A DNA stretch of 64,000 bases. It comes from Halorussus ruber (GTDB lineage: Archaea; Halobacteriota; Halobacteria; Halobacteriales; Haladaptataceae). The stretch covers positions 248,001 to 312,000 of the forward strand of contig NZ_SBIT01000008.1 in assembly GCF_004765785.1 (NCBI RefSeq). The letters are read 5' to 3'. The position numbers and the translations under genes were made by a program. The notes under the pieces are model-generated. The model was not told the origin of the DNA. It saw only the letters and a program-made list of their open reading frames with translations, and did not search any database. The number at the start of each line of letters is the position of its first letter. Position 1 is the stretch's first letter. Below are positions 61,033-64,000 of the stretch, one piece after another.

Positions 61033-61644
61033 ATGACCGAGCAAGCCATCGCCGAACTCCGGGCTGACCCCGACCTCGGGCCGCTGGTCGCCGAGTACGG
61101 CCCGCTGACCATCGAACCGGCAGCGGACTTCTACCGGCGGTTCGTCGTCTCCATCCTGCGCCAGCAGGTGTCGATGGCGTCGGCGGCCGCGACCCGCGAG
61201 CGTCTGTTCGACCGGGTGGAACCGACCCCCGAGGCCGTGCTGGCGGCCGACCCGCAAGTCCTGCGGGACGCCGGACTCTCGCGCCAGAAGACCGAGTACG
61301 TCCGGAACGTGGCCGAGGCGTTCATCGAGGAGGGCTACTCGCTCGACTACTTCGCGGGGGTGCCCGACGACGAGGTGCTGGCCGAACTCACCGCAATCAA
61401 GGGCGTCGGGACGTGGACCGCCAAGATGCAACTGATGTTCTCGCTCGGTCGGCCCGACGTGTTCCCGGTCGGCGACCTCGGCATCCGGAAGGGCATCGAG
61501 GCAGTCCTCGGCACGGAGATGACCAGAACCGAGATGGTCGAGGCCGCCCAGCGTTGGGCACCGTATCGAAGCTACGCCAGCCTCTACCTCTGGCGGGCCG
61601 ACGAGGACATCACCGAGAGCGTCGGCGAAGTCACCGACCTGTAG
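61033..61644 (+). CDS. DNA-3-methyladenine glycosylase II (AlkA-like)
   Basis: The 203-aa product is an HhH-GPD glycosylase: SILRQQVSMASAAATRERLF at the start, the helix-hairpin-helix IKGVGTWTAKMQLMFSLGR, and the catalytic Asp in VFPVGDLGIRKG. It removes alkylated purines in base excision repair. It lacks the N-terminal TBP-like domain of bacterial AlkA, as usual for archaeal short forms, and has no iron-sulfur Cys cluster. Confidence 0.9.
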   Translation: MTEQAIAELRADPDLGPLVAEYGPLTIEPAADFYRRFVVSILRQQVSMASAAATRERLFDRVEPTPEAVLAADPQVLRDAGLSRQKTEYVRNVAEAFIEEGYSLDYFAGVPDDEVLAELTAIKGVGTWTAKMQLMFSLGRPDVFPVGDLGIRKGIEAVLGTEMTRTEMVEAAQRWAPYRSYASLYLWRADEDITESVGEVTDL

Positions 61645-61803
61645 CGAACCCCGGGCCGGGCGGTAGGACAATCGAATCGCAGAGAATACGGAGGCTGAGA
61701 AGGTAGCAGAGAGGCTGAGGAGACAGGAGACTGGGACCGAAGCGCGGGACACAGCTATCGCGGGGAAGGGCGACGTCACGGACGGCCGACCGTCAGCGGA
61801 ACC

Positions 61804-62181
61804 TCAGACGACGTTCTCCTCGCGGGCGGCGAGGTCGAGGTACTCCGAGATGGGCTTCTCGTCGTCCTCCAGGAGCGTCACGTACCCCTCCTCGGGGTCG
61901 AACGCGACGGCGTCGGCTTCTTCGAGTCGGGGGAGTTGGCTGTGGTAGAGGTCGGCGAGGACGCGCTCTGCGTCCACGGGGTCGCCAGCCTCGCTCTCCC
62001 ACGAGGCGACTTGCTCGGCGAGTTCGTCGAGCGTGACCGTACTGCCTTCTTCTCGGAGGTGATAGAGGACGTACCGGCGGCGGCGGTTCGAGAGGAGGTC
62101 GAGCGTAGCGTCGAGAGCTGGCGAGATGCCGCTGTTTCCTCCGGCGAAGCCAGCGGTCACGTCCGGGGCGTCCGTATTCAT
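61804..62181 (-). CDS. DUF7344-type winged-helix protein (soluble)
   Basis: The 125-aa product shares with the 32.8-kb protein the core DLLSNRRRRYVLYHLREEGS, LDELAEQVASWESE and LYHSQLPRLEEADAVAFDPE, but has no membrane helices. It is probably a small DNA-binding regulator. A TTTTTGTGCC stretch about 25-30 bases before the ATG may be the promoter. Monocistronic. Confidence 0.85.
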   Translation of the reverse strand: MNTDAPDVTAGFAGGNSGISPALDATLDLLSNRRRRYVLYHLREEGSTVTLDELAEQVASWESEAGDPVDAERVLADLYHSQLPRLEEADAVAFDPEEGYVTLLEDDEKPISEYLDLAAREENVV

Positions 62182-62274
62182 GGTGCAACTTCTACTGGAT
62201 ACTCCGGCACAAAAAGCACGGTACCTAAACGATTAGGCACAGGGTGAACTCGGCCCCGCAAACCCCGTTATTGG

Positions 62275-62985
62275 TCAGTAGAGCGTCACGTAGTGGCCAT
62301 CTGGGTCACGTACTCGCAGGGCCTCGTCGGCGGTCGCGTCCTCGAAGCGGCCACTCGAATCCACGCGTTCGATTTCGCAGGCGTCCTCGCGGACTGCCTC
62401 GACTGCGGCCTCGGGGTCGTCGGCCTCGAATCCAACGTCCACGTGGAGACCGCCGCGGGCGTCGGCGATGCCGAGTTGCGGTTCCCAGAGTTCGAGGTCC
62501 ACCGGACCGGAGAGGCGAACGCGCTTTCGCTCCTCGCCGCGGTCTACCTCCTCGAAGCCGAGCGATTCGTAGAATGACTCTGCGCGCGCGAGGTCCTCGA
62601 CTTCCAGCACGATTTCGAAGATGCCGGTGATGGCCGACTCGCCCTCGCCACAGCCGCCGATTTCGACGCAGTTCCCGTCGGGGTCGTAGAAGTACAGCGA
62701 CTTCGACCCGCCGAAGTCGAACTCCGTGAGGTCGAACGACTCGCCGAGTCGGTCGCGCCACTCGTCGTACCTGTCGGGCGGCGCGGCGAAGGCGTAGTGG
62801 GTGTGGACCCCGCCGCGGGGGACCCCGCCGGGTTCTCGGAGGACGAAGGCAGAATCGCCAGCCTCGAAGACGACTTCGCCGTCGCCCTCGCGGAGAATCG
62901 GGAGATCGAGGTGGGTCGCGTAGAACTCGCGTGCCCGGTCGAGATACTTCGCTTCGAGCGCTAGCCATCGCAACCCCGAGAGCAT
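62275..62985 (-). CDS. VOC-superfamily protein (two glyoxalase-like domains)
   Basis: The 236-aa product has two VOC domains: residues 1-115 (WLALEAKYLDRAREFYATHL, YFYDPDGNCVEI) and about 125-236 (GIFEIVLEVEDLARAESFYE, VRDPDGHYVTLY). The DPDGxxxE/T motifs carry metal ligands in ring-cleaving dioxygenases and glyoxalases; the second lacks the usual Glu. Start MLSGLRWLAL fits the domain edge; upstream in-frame ATGs (to 63108) add basic residues. Substrate unknown. Confidence 0.87.
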   Translation of the reverse strand: MLSGLRWLALEAKYLDRAREFYATHLDLPILREGDGEVVFEAGDSAFVLREPGGVPRGGVHTHYAFAAPPDRYDEWRDRLGESFDLTEFDFGGSKSLYFYDPDGNCVEIGGCGEGESAITGIFEIVLEVEDLARAESFYESLGFEEVDRGEERKRVRLSGPVDLELWEPQLGIADARGGLHVDVGFEADDPEAAVEAVREDACEIERVDSSGRFEDATADEALRVRDPDGHYVTLY

Positions 62986-63154
62986 GGCTTCGTGGTACGC
63001 ACGCCCGGCGCTTAAGTGGCGGGGGCAGTCGAAGTCAAGTGGCGGGAGCAGTGGGAGTCGAGTGGCGGGAGCAGTCGAAGGGGTGATGCATCGACCACGT
63101 CGTCCCACTTACTGGCCACCGGGGATTTTGAGGGTTCGGTCCCTATACCACGAC

Positions 63155-63832
63155 ATGCCGCTGAAAAAGACCCAATCCGCGACCGAGTTCGAGGAGATAG
63201 ACCGGTGGGAGGAAGGCGTCGGGTGGATAGCCCACCCCGACGAGACGATGCTTCGGGCGAGTCACGCCATCGACACCGACGAGGGCGTGTGGGTCGTAGA
63301 CCCCGTGGACGCCGAGGGCATCGACGACCTGTTCGCCGAGTTCGGCGACGTGGCTGGCGTGGTCGTCCTGCTGAACCGCCACTATCGGGACGCCGACGAA
63401 ATCGCTCAGCGTCACGACGTGCCGGTGTACGTCCCCGCGTGGTTCGACCGCGTGCCCGAGATGACGGCCCCGCTCCGGCGATTCGACACGACGCTCCCGG
63501 GCACCGACTACCGCGTACTGAACGTCGCCGACTCGTTCGGGTGGGAGGAGGCGGCCCTCTACGACGAGGACTCCGGCACGCTCGTCGTGGGCGAGAGCGT
63601 CGGCAACGCGCCCTACTTCACCACGCCGGGCGAGCGCATCGGCGTCCACCCCATGATGCGACTCACGCCGCCGTCGGTCCTGCGCGGTCTGCGGCCCGAG
63701 CGCGTGCTGGTCGGACACGGCCGCGGCGCGACGGAGAACGCCGCCGACGCCCTCGAAGACGCGCTCCGGCGGTCCCGGCGTCGGACGCCGAAGCTCTACG
63801 CCGAGAACCTGCGGCTGCTGGTCCAGCGGTAG
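63155..63832 (+). CDS. Metallo-beta-lactamase-fold protein lacking the usual metal motif
   Basis: The 225-aa product has the order of a metallo-hydrolase: a DEGVWVVDPVDAEG strand pair, VVLLNRHYRDADEIAQRHDV where H-x-H-x-D-H would be, LVVGESVGNAPYF and VLVGHGRGATENAADAL at the end. The first motif reads NRHYRDAD, with one His and two Asp, so metal binding is altered or lost. Possible roles are structural or a changed activity. An in-frame start at 62984 is rejected: its head is basic and crosses a GGGAGCAGT repeat. Confidence 0.78.
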   Translation: MPLKKTQSATEFEEIDRWEEGVGWIAHPDETMLRASHAIDTDEGVWVVDPVDAEGIDDLFAEFGDVAGVVVLLNRHYRDADEIAQRHDVPVYVPAWFDRVPEMTAPLRRFDTTLPGTDYRVLNVADSFGWEEAALYDEDSGTLVVGESVGNAPYFTTPGERIGVHPMMRLTPPSVLRGLRPERVLVGHGRGATENAADALEDALRRSRRRTPKLYAENLRLLVQR

Positions 63833-63954
63833 TCCGGGTCCGCTTAACCGGCGTAAACCGACGCCTGTGGCGGTCCGAGCGAGATTAAGCCGGTCGTGGC
63901 GCATCGCTAGGTGGGCAATATCGTTATACACGAACGGGCCGAAGGGGGCGTGTG

Positions 63955-64000
63955 GTGTACGTAACGCGGGGACTGGTGGACGTGCTACTCGAACTCGCAC
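63955..64000 (+). CDS. 5' end of a gene running out of the window
   Basis: From GTG at 63955 the frame reads MYVTRGLVDVLLELA to the edge. The opening recalls haloarchaeal JAB/Mov34-type proteins, but 15 residues are too few to assign. A TATA-like CGTTATACA (63922-63930) lies about 25 bases upstream, supporting this start. Confidence 0.45.
   Translation, partial: MYVTRGLVDVLLELA

Overview
The window is chromosome-like DNA from a haloarchaeon (class Halobacteria). The evidence is GC-rich codons, strongly acidic proteins, genes with a TATA box about 25-35 bases before the start codon (leaderless style), and lineage-typical proteins: CheF, archaellin with a class III signal, twin-arginine lipoproteins, a PGF-CTERM protein and small winged-helix proteins of the DUF7344 type. 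The genus cannot be fixed by reading alone; Halorussus or a relative is a guess. No CRISPR array, rRNA operon, transposase or integrase gene was seen.

Layout. 1-7.4 kb: a partial histidine kinase, an odd tRNA-like gene with a duplicated 3' end, a BRCT protein, a polysaccharide deacetylase, and the divergent glmS / glmU-like pair that makes UDP-N-acetylhexosamine. 7.5-14 kb: taxis and motility (cheW, a winged-helix regulator, a small membrane protein, archaellin, a HEAT-repeat protein, a soluble transducer, cheF). 14-17 kb: a cassette of unknown exported or membrane proteins with a FilR1-type regulator. 17-43 kb: a surface-polysaccharide region with an epimerase, flippase, large membrane protein, glycosyltransferase and glmM. 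Its core is an eight-gene minus-strand operon (32.3 to 24.6 kb) carrying all five enzymes expected for a UDP-2,3-diacetamido-mannuronic-acid type sugar, plus a deacetylase-like and a FemAB-like protein. A second FemAB-like gene and two alkaline-phosphatase-superfamily genes follow at 38-43 kb. 43-52 kb: a PGF-CTERM protein, a DUF1616 protein, a YdjM-like hydrolase, a beta-helix lipoprotein and a frameshifted mgsA, interleaved with structured repeats. 52-56 kb: sdhCDBA. 56-64 kb: a regulator, a RimK-protease fusion facing an aspartoacylase-like gene, and housekeeping genes.

Two things stand out. First, an exact TAACAAAG word (usual form ATAACAAAG) occurs ten times, always in sense orientation before surface-glycan or envelope genes and never before the taxis genes. 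In three divergent pairs both genes carry it. Genes where it lies 24-31 bases before the start look leaderless; several with a longer distance have Shine-Dalgarno sequences. I read it as a dedicated promoter element. Second, three families of intergenic repeats (called R1, R2 and R3 here) form long hairpins whose stems differ between copies by paired, compensatory changes while loops stay constant, which points to selection or a mechanism acting on the folded form. Two inverted R3 copies bracket the 44.2-50.9 kb segment.
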